Source: DUVT01 sp041675865 (lineage in GTDB: Bacteria; Bacillota_I; Bacilli_A; ML615J-28; CAG-698). From it: 30,292 bases of DNA. Below are positions 1 through 7,864 of this stretch, piece by piece; within the stretch, counting starts at the first letter, position 1; every line of letters starts with the position of its first letter. The notes under the pieces are model-generated. The model was given only the letters and a program-made list of their open reading frames with translations. It was not told where the DNA came from and ran no database searches. The translations under genes and the position numbers were made by a program. The stretch is from the NCBI GenBank assembly GCA_041675865.1, contig JBAYTA010000012.1:1-30292 (forward strand). The letters are read 5' to 3'.

Positions 1-354
1 TTCATTATTTATTTCAATATTAATGATAGTATTATTGTCTTTTACAAGAACAATTTTAAAGTTTCCACTACTACAATTAGATTCAATTTTAAATTTAAAA
101 TTTGAATCTTTAACTTTAAATGAAGTAAATTTATAAATACCACTAAATTTTGATACACTCAAAGATGATTCATTGTTTATATTTTTTTCAACTTTTCCTA
201 TAGCAAGATAATTTGATGAGTTTTTTAAAATATCCTCATCGCTAAAAGTTTCAATTGTATAATCTTCCTCACCGTTTGTATCCTCCACATGCTTACATGA
301 ACTTAATGTAAAAAGCATTAAGAATATTACGGCTACAAATAAATATTTTTTCAT
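1..354 (-). CDS. Putative lipoprotein, 3' part cut by window edge
   Basis: The first 118 codons of a gene that runs off the left edge of the window. The predicted protein starts MKKYLFVAVIFLMLFTLSSC, a classic lipoprotein signal peptide with the lipobox LSSC ending at Cys20. It should therefore be exported and lipid-anchored on the outer face of the membrane. The mature part starts with an acidic, flexible stretch rich in Glu and Asp, followed by a beta-rich segment with alternating Lys, Phe, Ser and Asn (KFSGIYKFTSFKVKDSNF). I recognise no family. The start is supported by TAGGTGAG a few bases upstream and by a sigma-A-like promoter at 373-400. Function is unknown; a surface or solute-binding role would be a guess. 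Confidence 0.75.
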   Translation of the reverse strand, partial: MKKYLFVAVIFLMLFTLSSCKHVEDTNGEEDYTIETFSDEDILKNSSNYLAIGKVEKNINNESSLSVSKFSGIYKFTSFKVKDSNFKFKIESNCSSGNFKIVLVKDNNTIINIEINNE

Positions 355-372
355 TACTCTCACCTAATACTA

Positions 373-400
373 ATTATACCTCATATATTATTATATACAA
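373..400 (-). promoter_or_regulatory. Sigma-A-like promoter of the lipoprotein gene
   Basis: Read on the minus strand: TTGTAT, a 16-base spacer, then TATAAT. The -10 box lies about 20 bases upstream of the lipoprotein start codon. The -10 box is perfect and the -35 box matches 4 of 6. The spacer is one base short of the optimum. Confidence 0.55.
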
Positions 401-401
401 G

Positions 402-440
402 AAAAAATCATTAAAGATTTAAACTTTAATGATTTCATTT
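402..440. terminator. Bidirectional intrinsic terminator
   Basis: An 11-bp perfect stem (406-416 with 424-434) and a 7-base loop, with an A run on the left and a T run on the right, so it can work in both directions. Its evident job is to end the minus-strand operon whose last gene stops at 448. The next minus-strand gene starts from its own promoter just beyond it. Confidence 0.75.
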
Positions 441-447
441 TTTATTA

Positions 448-813
448 TTAGTGTTTATGTCCGCAATTGCAATCATGATCTTCTGATTCTTCATCATCTT
501 CTTCATCATGATCACATCCATGATCGTGACCACAACCACATTCATGATCTTCTGATTCTTCAAATTGCGCAAGAACATCTTCTATTAAATCCCATTCTTC
601 ATCAGTTTCAATTGGTTGAAGATCACCTTCACCATTTTCATTTGGAACATATGAAGCTGCCATTACTTCGATGTCATCTTCATCTTCGTTTGAAACAGGG
701 TAGAATAGCACATAACTTTTATTAAATTCTTCAGACTCAAATGTAAATAAAATTTCGCATAAAATCTCATTTCCTTCTTCGTCAATAAATGTTAATTGTT
801 TTTCTTTTTCCAT
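448..813 (-). CDS. DUF1292 (YrzB-like) protein with His/Cys-rich tail
   Basis: A small acidic protein of 121 residues. Residues 1-84 look like the DUF1292/YrzB family: a beta-rich start (LTFIDEEGNEILCEILFTF) and a conserved end (ETDEEWDLIEDVLAQFEE). In Bacillus, yrzB lies next to alaS and the ruvX homologue, and the same neighbourhood appears here, which supports the call. The family has no established biochemical function. Residues 85-121 are unusual: seven His and five Cys in a strongly acidic background, built from a 14-residue unit repeated twice (EESEDHECGCGHDH at 85-98 and EESEDHDCNCGHKH at 108-121). This tail is a plausible metal-binding segment, by inference. The gene follows ruvX by 16 bases, with AAAGGATG as ribosome binding site, and is the last gene of the RNase J-alaS operon. 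Confidence 0.85.
   Translation of the reverse strand: MEKEKQLTFIDEEGNEILCEILFTFESEEFNKSYVLFYPVSNEDEDDIEVMAASYVPNENGEGDLQPIETDEEWDLIEDVLAQFEESEDHECGCGHDHGCDHDEEDDEESEDHDCNCGHKH
473..562. repeat. 21-bp direct repeat coding the duplicated metal-binding-like tail
   Basis: The same 21 bases occur at 473-493 and 542-562, offset by 69 bases (23 codons), inside the 3' end of the DUF1292 gene. They encode the first half of each EESEDH(E/D)C(G/N)CGH unit on the minus strand. Identity at the nucleotide level, in frame, suggests a recent internal duplication. Confidence 0.8.
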
Positions 814-829
814 AAGAAATACATCCTTT

Positions 830-1252
830 CTATTTTTTCGAATGAAAATCTAAATAGCTTTGAAGAATTATTGTTGCAGCTAATTTATCAACATTCTTCT
901 TTTGTTTCTTACGACTAATATCTGCTTTTATCATTACTCTTTCAGCAATCCTAGATGTCAAGCGTTCATCAATCATTGTAACTTTAAGGGCTAATTTATC
1001 CTCAATCATTTTTTTAAAATCTAAGCAATAGTTGGCTTGGATTCCAATATCACCATTCATGTGTTTAGGTAATCCTAAAACAATTTCCTCTACTGCATAT
1101 TCTTTTACAACTCTTTCAACTTCTAAAAGAGCTTCATCTAAATTATTATCCGTAAATCTAAATGTACCAATAGGGTTAGCAATAATTCCTAAGTAATCAC
1201 TAATTGCCATACCTAAAGTCTTAGATCCAAGGTCTAATCCTAACACTCTCAT
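830..1252 (-). CDS. ruvX: RuvX/YqgF Holliday junction resolvase-like nuclease
   Basis: A 140-residue protein of the YqgF/RuvX family with an RNase H-like fold. In other bacteria, members are reported to resolve Holliday junctions or to mature pre-16S rRNA. The family motifs are all present: the N-terminal LGLDLGSKTLGMAISD with the first catalytic Asp, the central VLGLPKHMNGDIG, and the C-terminal MIDERLTS with the second acidic pair. The length is normal. Its ATG overlaps the alaS stop as ATGA, so the two are translationally coupled, and the stop is TAG. The alaS-ruvX-DUF1292 order matches the conserved Bacillota order, except that the small DUF965 gene (yrzL) that often lies between alaS and ruvX is absent here. 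Confidence 0.93.
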   Translation of the reverse strand: MRVLGLDLGSKTLGMAISDYLGIIANPIGTFRFTDNNLDEALLEVERVVKEYAVEEIVLGLPKHMNGDIGIQANYCLDFKKMIEDKLALKVTMIDERLTSRIAERVMIKADISRKKQKKNVDKLAATIILQSYLDFHSKK

Positions 1253-3945
1253 AATGTGTTCTTAACTAATGATTTCACAACTTCTAAAGCTTCATCAACT
1301 TTATTTGGATCTTTTCCACCTGCTTGCGCAAAATCATTCCTTCCTCCACCATTACCACCTGCAACGATAGCTGCTTCTTTCACAAGTTTTCCGGCTTGGA
1401 GTTTATCTATTTTGTTCTTACAAACAAAAACAACATTTTTATCAGAATAACTAGCAATTAATACAACAGAGTTTTCTAGTTTTTCGCTTAAGCGATCAAC
1501 TAAATCTTTTAGATTATCTGTTGGTAAATCTTTAGACTTACATATTAAAACATTATAACCATTAATTGTCAAGTTATTTTTCAAATAATCATCAAGTGGT
1601 ATAACTAAACTATCTCTACGTAATTTATTATATAGTTTATCTAATTCTTTTACGTTTTCTCTAATCAAGTTTAGCTCATTTCTTCTATTTATTACTGTTT
1701 CATAACTAGGTAATACATCAGTCAATTCTATAATTTCATTCACTAAAGTTATTCCATTTTCTTTAGCTTCACTAATTATATTACTTTGCTTTACAAATAA
1801 ATCATGAATTTCATTATTAATATTCTCTAAAGTATAAGCAAGAGCTTTATTAATATTTAAACCAGTTGAAGCTTCTATTCTATAAATTCCAGAACCCTTG
1901 CTTTCAACTGAAGTAATTGCAAATTTTTCAATATCAGCTGTGTTTTTCACATGGCATCCACCACAAAATTCCATAGAGAAATCTGTGCTAACTACACGAA
2001 CTATACTTCCATACTTCTCACCAAATACAGCTTGCACATTCATTTTTTTAGCTTCTTCAATTGGATAATAATTGATATCTACCTTTTTTGCTTTTTTAAT
2101 TTCTTCATTTACGATTTTTTCTATTGCTAATATTTCTTCATTAGTAGGTAGGTTATAACCATTAAAATCAAATCTTAGACTATCACTTCCAACATATGAA
2201 CCTTGTTGATGAACATGTTTACCTAAAACAACCCTTAATGCTTCATTCAATAAATGGGTAGCTGTATGATTTTTAATAACTTGATTTCTGTAATCATTAT
2301 CAATGCTTAAATGAACGGTTGCATTTGTTTCAATTATTGTATCTTCTAAATCAACAACTGAAACATTTTGTTCGTTTGGCAGTTTTATTGTATTTGTAAC
2401 CTTGAAAGTTTTGTTATTGTAAACAATAATACCAAGATCACCAACTTGACCTCCTCCTTCACCATAGAAAGGAGTTTTTTCAAAAACAAGTAAAACCTCA
2501 CCACTAGCACTTTCAACTAAATTCCCTTCGCTAAAAATACCAATAATTTTAGAATCAATACTGTAATTTTCATAACCTACAAATTCAGAAGATTCTTTGA
2601 AGTTAAGCATATCTTCATTTTGAGTATTCATCGTATATTCTTCATTTCTAGATGCTCTAGATAATTCTTTTTGTCTAGCTAATTCTCTCTTAAAACCATC
2701 TAAATCAACGTTAAATCCGTTTTCTAATGCTACTTCTACTGTTAACTCTATTGGAAAACCAAATGTATCATAGAGCAAAAATGCTTCTTTATCAGTTACT
2801 AGCTTAGTAGGACTTGCTTTAATATAATCAAGTAATTTCTTTTCACCCGACTCTAGTGTTTGCAAGAATTTCTCTTCTTCTTTTTTAATAATTTTCTTTA
2901 TATCACTAGATTTTTCTTTTACTTCAGGATAGAAAAGAAACATATTGTCAGCAACTACATCAACTAAATTATACATAAAAGCTGTGTTCATTCCAAGTTT
3001 CTTTCCATATCTTACAGCACGGCGAAGAAGCCTTCTTAAAACATAACCTCTACCTTCATTAGATAACATTGCTCCATCTGCGATTGCGAAGCTTACACTT
3101 CTTACATGGTCCGCAATAACTTTAAAAGCCATTTGCCCAGAATATTTAACTCCAGTAATTTCTTCTAGTTTTTTAATGATTGGCATGAAAAGGTCAGTTT
3201 CATAATTTGTTTCAACTTCTTGAATAACACAAGCCATTCTTTCTAATCCCATCCCAGTATCAATATTTTTACTAGGAAGTTCTTTATATTCTTCTCTTGG
3301 CTTACCACTTACTGCATTAAATTGACTAAATACAATATTCCATATTTCAATATAACGGTCATTTTCAATTTCTTCTTCAAGTAATTTAATTCCTAAATTA
3401 TCAGGGTCATACTTTGGCCCTCTATCAAAGAAAATCTCAGTATCAGGTCCGCATGGACCTTCTCCAATTTCCCAAAAGTTTCCTTCTAACTTAATTATAT
3501 GGTCTTTATTAACACCTAGTTCAATCCATTTATTATAAGAATCTTCATCTTTTGGATGAACTGTAAAATATAATTTATCTAAATCAAATCCATAATACTT
3601 ATTTGATGTTAGAATTTCAAAACCCCAAGTTAGAGCTTCATCACGAAAATAATCACCAATAGAGAAATTCCCTAACATTTCAAAGAATGTATGGTGTCTT
3701 GCAGTTTTACCAACATTTTCAATATCGTTTGTTCTTATCGATTTTTGTACATTCACCATTCTTCTATTTTCAGGTATTTCAGTACCATCAAAATACTTTT
3801 TTAATGGTGCAACACCAGCATTAATCCAAAGTAGCGTTGGATCATTTATTGGAACTAAGGGTGCAGAATCTATAATCTTGTGTCCTTTACTTTCAAAGAA
3901 ATCTAGCCATACTTGTCTTATCTCATTACTACTTAATTTTTTCAT
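1249..3945 (-). CDS. alaS: Alanyl-tRNA synthetase
   Basis: An 898-residue class II synthetase that charges tRNA-Ala in the cytoplasm. In order: the catalytic core with motif 2 around residues 83-100 (RHHTFFEMLGNF) and motif 3 at 231-238 (GMGLERMA); the editing domain with the zinc-binding HTATH (His560, His564) and CGGCH (661-665), which hydrolyses mischarged Ser- or Gly-tRNA-Ala; and the C-terminal C-Ala/DHHA1 domain ending in the glycine-rich GGNGGGRNDFAQAGGKD. Length is as expected. The gene begins 11 bases after the RNase J stop and lacks a strong Shine-Dalgarno sequence (only AAGAAAAG), so coupling to the upstream gene is likely. It ends in TGA overlapping the ruvX start, which shows TGA is a stop in this genome. 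Confidence 0.98.
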   Translation of the reverse strand: MKKLSSNEIRQVWLDFFESKGHKIIDSAPLVPINDPTLLWINAGVAPLKKYFDGTEIPENRRMVNVQKSIRTNDIENVGKTARHHTFFEMLGNFSIGDYFRDEALTWGFEILTSNKYYGFDLDKLYFTVHPKDEDSYNKWIELGVNKDHIIKLEGNFWEIGEGPCGPDTEIFFDRGPKYDPDNLGIKLLEEEIENDRYIEIWNIVFSQFNAVSGKPREEYKELPSKNIDTGMGLERMACVIQEVETNYETDLFMPIIKKLEEITGVKYSGQMAFKVIADHVRSVSFAIADGAMLSNEGRGYVLRRLLRRAVRYGKKLGMNTAFMYNLVDVVADNMFLFYPEVKEKSSDIKKIIKKEEEKFLQTLESGEKKLLDYIKASPTKLVTDKEAFLLYDTFGFPIELTVEVALENGFNVDLDGFKRELARQKELSRASRNEEYTMNTQNEDMLNFKESSEFVGYENYSIDSKIIGIFSEGNLVESASGEVLLVFEKTPFYGEGGGQVGDLGIIVYNNKTFKVTNTIKLPNEQNVSVVDLEDTIIETNATVHLSIDNDYRNQVIKNHTATHLLNEALRVVLGKHVHQQGSYVGSDSLRFDFNGYNLPTNEEILAIEKIVNEEIKKAKKVDINYYPIEEAKKMNVQAVFGEKYGSIVRVVSTDFSMEFCGGCHVKNTADIEKFAITSVESKGSGIYRIEASTGLNINKALAYTLENINNEIHDLFVKQSNIISEAKENGITLVNEIIELTDVLPSYETVINRRNELNLIRENVKELDKLYNKLRRDSLVIPLDDYLKNNLTINGYNVLICKSKDLPTDNLKDLVDRLSEKLENSVVLIASYSDKNVVFVCKNKIDKLQAGKLVKEAAIVAGGNGGGRNDFAQAGGKDPNKVDEALEVVKSLVKNTL

Positions 3946-3956
3946 AAATTCTTTTC

Positions 3957-5636
3957 TTACTCTCTTTCACTTTCAACATCTATCACTGTTGGCATTATAA
4001 TAGGAGACTTTTTAGTCATTTTATAAACTATTTTATTTACTGAATCCCTTAAATCATTTTTAATTTCATTCCAATCAATGTACTTCTTAGAAAAATGATT
4101 GGTAATAATTGCTTCAGTAGTTTCCTTAATACTTTCAATAACTTCTTCTGCCGTTACTCCTGCCATAAATCCTTTTAATACAACTTTAGGACCTGCAATA
4201 ATTTTCTTAACTCTTGCATCTATTGTAATAACAACTAAGATTAAACCATCATGTGATAACATTTCTCTATCTCTTAAGACTACCTCATTGATGTCACCAA
4301 CAAAGCTTCCATCAACTAGAACATCTCCAGATTTTATTTTTTGTTTATTAGTTAATAATTGTCCATGCTCAAAGCTGATAAGATCTCCATTATCAAGTAA
4401 AACAATTCTTTCTTCAGGATAACCTGCATCCATTGCAATTTGTTTTTGCATTACTTGATGACGATATTCACCTACAACAGGAACTATGTATTTGGGTTTA
4501 AGCATATTATAGAGCAATTTCAAATCTTCACTGTCTGCATGAGAACTTTGAAGTAAGCTCTTTGGTATAATATTTACTTTCGCATTTTGTCTATATAATA
4601 AACCAATTACTTTTTGCGCAAGAATCTCAGTTCCTGGCATTGGTTGGGATATTATAACAACTTGGTCATCTTCTTTTATTTTAATTAATCTATCTACTCC
4701 AGTAGTCATTCTTTGGAGTGTATAATATGGTTCATGACGATTTCCAGTAATAATAATAGCTAAGTCATTATCATCATTCTTTATTTCGTCAGTCATATAC
4801 TTTAAAGTTACCAATTTATCTTCAGGTATCTTTAAATAACCATTCTTCATTCCAACATTTATTGTCTTTTGAACTTTCAAGCCAATAACAGCAATTCTAC
4901 GATTATTTGCTATACATACATTAATAACCTTCTGTATCCTTTGTAATTCATTAGAAAACATTGAAAATATCACTCTGTTTGACTTTTGAACAACATCATT
5001 AACATGATGAAGCATCGCATAATCATCAGCAGCACGGCCGATATTTCCGGCTCCTAAACTTTCTGAGAATAATGCTAGAACACCATTTTTCGCAACATCA
5101 ACTAATCTTCCAAATGATACTTGGTATTTGGGATCTGTATTTGATGCGAAATTAAAGTCCGGAGCATAGACTAAGGCTCCATCAGAAGTCTTAATTGCTA
5201 TACCACAACTTTCTGGTACTGAATGTGATGTAGAATAAAAATTAACTATAATATTTCCAAATGTATAATTCTTTTCAATATTTATTCTATATAGTCTATA
5301 ATCTTCCACATTCATTCCAGCTTCAGCTAATTCTAATTCTACTAAAGACATAGTAAAGTTTGTTCCATAAACACCTACATTAATACTTTTTAGTATTTCT
5401 GGAACAGCACCTATATGATCAGCATGACCATGAGATAAAAATATACCTTGAATCCTGTTTTTATTTTCTAATAAATATGATATATCAGGGATAACTGTAT
5501 CTATTCCATACAAATCAAAACTTGGATGTTTTGTTCCTGCATCTAGAATAAAGATCATATTATCAACATCTAATATATATAAATTCTTTCCGTTTTCGCC
5601 TAGTCCACCTAGTGCACAAAATTTAATATTTGCCAT
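3957..5636 (-). CDS. rnj: Ribonuclease J
   Basis: A 559-residue metallo-beta-lactamase/beta-CASP nuclease of the RNase J family. It acts in mRNA turnover and rRNA maturation as a 5'-3' exonuclease and endonuclease. Visible signs are the N-terminal GGLGENGKNLYILD, the metal motif HGHADH at 69-74, a further His in SHSVPESCGIA, the Asp in YAPDFNF, and the beta-CASP stretch SSHADSEDLKLLYNMLKPKYIVPVVGEYRHQ. Its length fits RNase J1 and J2. The HGHADH motif has Ala where Glu is common in this family. It is the first gene of the operon rnj-alaS-ruvX-DUF1292, started by ATG with AAGGTGA as ribosome binding site. I cannot tell J1 from J2. Confidence 0.95.
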   Translation of the reverse strand: MANIKFCALGGLGENGKNLYILDVDNMIFILDAGTKHPSFDLYGIDTVIPDISYLLENKNRIQGIFLSHGHADHIGAVPEILKSINVGVYGTNFTMSLVELELAEAGMNVEDYRLYRINIEKNYTFGNIIVNFYSTSHSVPESCGIAIKTSDGALVYAPDFNFASNTDPKYQVSFGRLVDVAKNGVLALFSESLGAGNIGRAADDYAMLHHVNDVVQKSNRVIFSMFSNELQRIQKVINVCIANNRRIAVIGLKVQKTINVGMKNGYLKIPEDKLVTLKYMTDEIKNDDNDLAIIITGNRHEPYYTLQRMTTGVDRLIKIKEDDQVVIISQPMPGTEILAQKVIGLLYRQNAKVNIIPKSLLQSSHADSEDLKLLYNMLKPKYIVPVVGEYRHQVMQKQIAMDAGYPEERIVLLDNGDLISFEHGQLLTNKQKIKSGDVLVDGSFVGDINEVVLRDREMLSHDGLILVVITIDARVKKIIAGPKVVLKGFMAGVTAEEVIESIKETTEAIITNHFSKKYIDWNEIKNDLRDSVNKIVYKMTKKSPIIMPTVIDVESERE

Positions 5637-5654
5637 AATTTTTCACCTTATATT

Positions 5655-5683
5655 ATTATACCAATTTATCTCATTTTTTACAA
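5655..5683 (-). promoter_or_regulatory. Sigma-A promoter of the RNase J-alaS operon
   Basis: On the minus strand: TTGTAA, a 17-base spacer, then TATAAT. The -10 box ends about 18 bases before the RNase J start, so the leader is very short. Optimal spacing and a perfect -10 make this a good housekeeping promoter. Confidence 0.7.
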
Positions 5684-5728
5684 TCAAAATAAATCTTAGA
5701 TTTTACCTTAAAAAACACATACTTTATT

Positions 5729-5767
5729 AAAAAAACCATCTAAAATTTTTGTTTAGATGATTTTTTA
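5729..5767 (-). terminator. Terminator of the spoVA-DUF1540 operon
   Basis: An 8-bp stem (5737-5744 with 5752-5759), a 7-base loop, and a run of seven T on the minus strand after the stem. It lies directly after the stop codon of the DUF1540 gene and just upstream of the RNase J promoter. Confidence 0.75.
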
Positions 5768-5769
5768 TT

Positions 5770-6105
5770 TTATTTATTAACAAAACTAGAACAAAAAGTA
5801 TCTTTATATAATTTAGCATTTGTTCCATCGATCTTTATGTCTTTCGCGTAACATAATTCATTTCTATTATAAATACAATTTAGCGCACTACAATTTACAC
5901 TTAAATAATCACTAATAATATCATCAATAGTTGCAATTTCTAAATTATAATCATCGTATGCAGTTCTATTTCTTTTATGATATGAAGCACAGTTTGTATC
6001 AGATTCTTTCAATGCTCCATATCCACTTACTTTTATAACGCTTTTTGAACATTTACCATCATAAAAGTATGAACAAGTATCTACACCACATTTAAGTAAA
6101 GGCAT
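5770..6105 (-). CDS. Double DUF1540 cysteine-rich protein
   Basis: A 111-residue protein with two copies of the small DUF1540 motif, four Cys per copy. The first is at residues 6-40 (CGVDTCSYFYDGKCSKSVIKVSG, ending TNCASY). The second is at about 72-108 (CSALNCIYNRNELCYAKDIKI, ending FCSSF). The spacing suggests each copy holds a metal ion, though this has not been shown for this protein. DUF1540 proteins are common in spore formers and have no firm function. The gene begins 11 bases after the spoVAF-like gene and precedes the terminator, so it is the last gene of the spoVA transcript. A forespore-specific protein is therefore a reasonable inference. Confidence 0.82.
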   Translation of the reverse strand: MPLLKCGVDTCSYFYDGKCSKSVIKVSGYGALKESDTNCASYHKRNRTAYDDYNLEIATIDDIISDYLSVNCSALNCIYNRNELCYAKDIKIDGTNAKLYKDTFCSSFVNK

Positions 6106-6116
6106 TTTTTATCTCC

Positions 6117-7511
6117 TTAATCATTTCGAAAATTTTTTCTACTATAGGGATATCTTATAATTGTTTTTAAGAACCTTTTAAAGTTAAAAGGATAAACTGG
6201 GTAAAGATATGGTTTCTTAAAACTTTTAATTCTTCCTAAATAGATTAACCATACCAAAAACGCACCAACAAATCCCCAGAAATTAAATAATAAAATTGAA
6301 AATATAAACACAAGCTTGGTTATTTTATTCGCAAGACCAAGTTCATAGCTTGGTGTAACATAAGTTCCTATTGCACTCAAAGCAACTAATAAGACTGTTT
6401 GAGTTTCAAAGACCCCCATACTAACCGCCATTTCACCAATTAATATTCCTGCTATCAAACCCATAGCAGTAGATAAGCTTGATGGAGTATGAATTGATGC
6501 CATCCTTAAAAATTCAACCCCAACCTCAGCAGCTAACACTTGCATAAATATTCCCAGTCTTGCATCACTTCCTGGTCTTAAGATTTCAAGAATCCCAAAG
6601 AACCAGTCATTTCTAACTAAAACTAACCAAACCGGTGTTAAAAATAAAGCAATTGCAATCCCAAAGAATCTAACTAGTCTTAGATATGTTCCAGAAATTG
6701 GAGACTGTCTATATTCTTCCAAATGTTGCATATGATCAAATAAAGTACATGGTGCTAAAATAACAGAAGGTGATGTATCTACAAATAAAGCAAACATCCC
6801 TTGATATAAATGTACACTTACTGTATCTGCTCTTTCTGTATATCTAACTAAAGGATATGCATTAAATTTCTTTTGTTTGATAATCATCTCTTCTAAAGCT
6901 TTATCACTCATAATTAGATGCGATGTTTTCACATCATTTAACCTTTTCCTTACATCATTTAATAAATCTTCTTCACAAACACCATCAATATAAGTTAAGC
7001 AAACATAGGCTGGGCTATCATCACCAATAAAGAATAATTCATTTCTTAATCTCGAATCTTTTATTCTTCTTCTTACAAGTTGAATGTTTTGGTGAAAATT
7101 CTCATTAAAACCATCATGAGAACCTCTAATTACTTTTTCCATATCGGGTTCAGATATAGAGCGATTTGGATAATTTCTTACATCGATTGATATTGCTCCA
7201 GCAACATCTTCAATAACTATAACTACCATTCCATTTAAGATATTTAGAATAATATCTTGAAATTCTTTTATATCAGTTAAAGAATGATGTGCTAAATTTT
7301 CCTTAATTAAATCATCAACAAACTTTTTATTCCTAGGAATCTTTAATATTCCTTTCACAATCTCAATAACTTGAAGACTATCAATTAAACCAGTCAAAAA
7401 ATATAAATTTACTTTTTTCTCTAAAACATTTATCTCTCTTAGGCCAACATCATAACTCTTTGAATAACCTAGCTTTGTTTGAATCTTTTCATTTAAACTA
7501 ATAAAGTCCAT
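6117..7511 (-). CDS. spoVAF: SpoVAF/GerA-family spore germination protein
   Basis: A 464-residue membrane protein of the GerA/SpoVAF family. The N-terminal half (1-260) is the soluble GerA-type domain, with family patterns such as YFLTGLIDSLQVIEIVKGI, GMVVIVIEDV, RNYPNRSISEPDMEKVIRGSHDGF and LVRRRIKD. The C-terminal half (about 275-440) has several hydrophobic spans, including LRLVRFFGIAIALFLTPVWL and VLLVALSAIGTYVTPSYELG. It sits in the forespore inner membrane. Position decides the name: it follows spoVAC-spoVAD-spoVAE, as spoVAF does in Bacillus, and no gerB or gerC genes are beside it. It starts 2 bases after spoVAE. A free-standing GerA germinant receptor subunit is the alternative. Confidence 0.88.
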   Translation of the reverse strand: MDFISLNEKIQTKLGYSKSYDVGLREINVLEKKVNLYFLTGLIDSLQVIEIVKGILKIPRNKKFVDDLIKENLAHHSLTDIKEFQDIILNILNGMVVIVIEDVAGAISIDVRNYPNRSISEPDMEKVIRGSHDGFNENFHQNIQLVRRRIKDSRLRNELFFIGDDSPAYVCLTYIDGVCEEDLLNDVRKRLNDVKTSHLIMSDKALEEMIIKQKKFNAYPLVRYTERADTVSVHLYQGMFALFVDTSPSVILAPCTLFDHMQHLEEYRQSPISGTYLRLVRFFGIAIALFLTPVWLVLVRNDWFFGILEILRPGSDARLGIFMQVLAAEVGVEFLRMASIHTPSSLSTAMGLIAGILIGEMAVSMGVFETQTVLLVALSAIGTYVTPSYELGLANKITKLVFIFSILLFNFWGFVGAFLVWLIYLGRIKSFKKPYLYPVYPFNFKRFLKTIIRYPYSRKNFRND

Positions 7512-7513
7512 AT

Positions 7514-7864
7514 TTAACCTTTCGGCTTAAATATTAATGCCATAAAGAAAGCAAAAATAATCGCACTTGCAATTCCAGCAGCAGTTAAATCAAAAACACC
7601 AACAAATAAGCCTAAGAAACCAATCTCATTTGCAGCATCCAACGCTGAGTGGAGTAGTGCATGCCCAAAAGAAGAAATAGGAATACTAGCTCCAGCACCA
7701 GCAAATTCAATTAATTTGTCATATACATTAAACAAATCTAAGGCAGCTCCTAAAAAAACAAAAAGAGATGTTACATAAACTGGTGCTAATTTAAATTTAT
7801 CCATAATTAATTGACCTATTACACAAATAAGTCCACCAACTAAAAACGCATAAAGAAAGATCAT
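7514..7864 (-). CDS. spoVAE: Stage V sporulation protein AE (SpoVAEb type)
   Basis: A 116-residue integral membrane protein with about four hydrophobic segments. Family motifs are the N-terminal FLVGGLICVIGQLIMDKFKL, the central LGLF-like ALDLFNVYDKLIEFAGAGAS, PISSFGHALLHSALDAANEIG, and the C-terminal hydrophobic end. With SpoVAC and SpoVAD it belongs to the dipicolinic acid transport machinery of the spore inner membrane. It is a paralogue of SpoVAC, which shares the FAGAGS(I)IPI(T/S) stretch. It is adjacent to spoVAD with no intergenic base between the spoVAD stop and this ATG, so coupled translation is expected. Confidence 0.94.
   Translation of the reverse strand: MIFLYAFLVGGLICVIGQLIMDKFKLAPVYVTSLFVFLGAALDLFNVYDKLIEFAGAGASIPISSFGHALLHSALDAANEIGFLGLFVGVFDLTAAGIASAIIFAFFMALIFKPKG

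Noticed and set aside
429..725. A plus-strand open frame, His- and Leu-rich, opposite the DUF1292 gene
   Set aside because: It is the antisense reading of the repetitive His/Asp/Glu codons; it has no ribosome binding site and the minus-strand protein has family similarity and operon context.
1249..1252. Use of TGA as a tryptophan codon, as in mycoplasmas
   Set aside because: TGA ends alaS in an ATGA overlap with ruvX and ends the gene at 27487; the tryptophans checked are TGG, and full-length proteins need no TGA read-through.
1256..1450. Plus-strand open frames opposite alaS and RNase J (also 4099-4422), opposite dacF-type gene (17951-18178) and opposite rplT (24849-25088)
   Set aside because: All lie fully inside conserved minus-strand genes, lack ribosome binding sites and show no protein-like composition.
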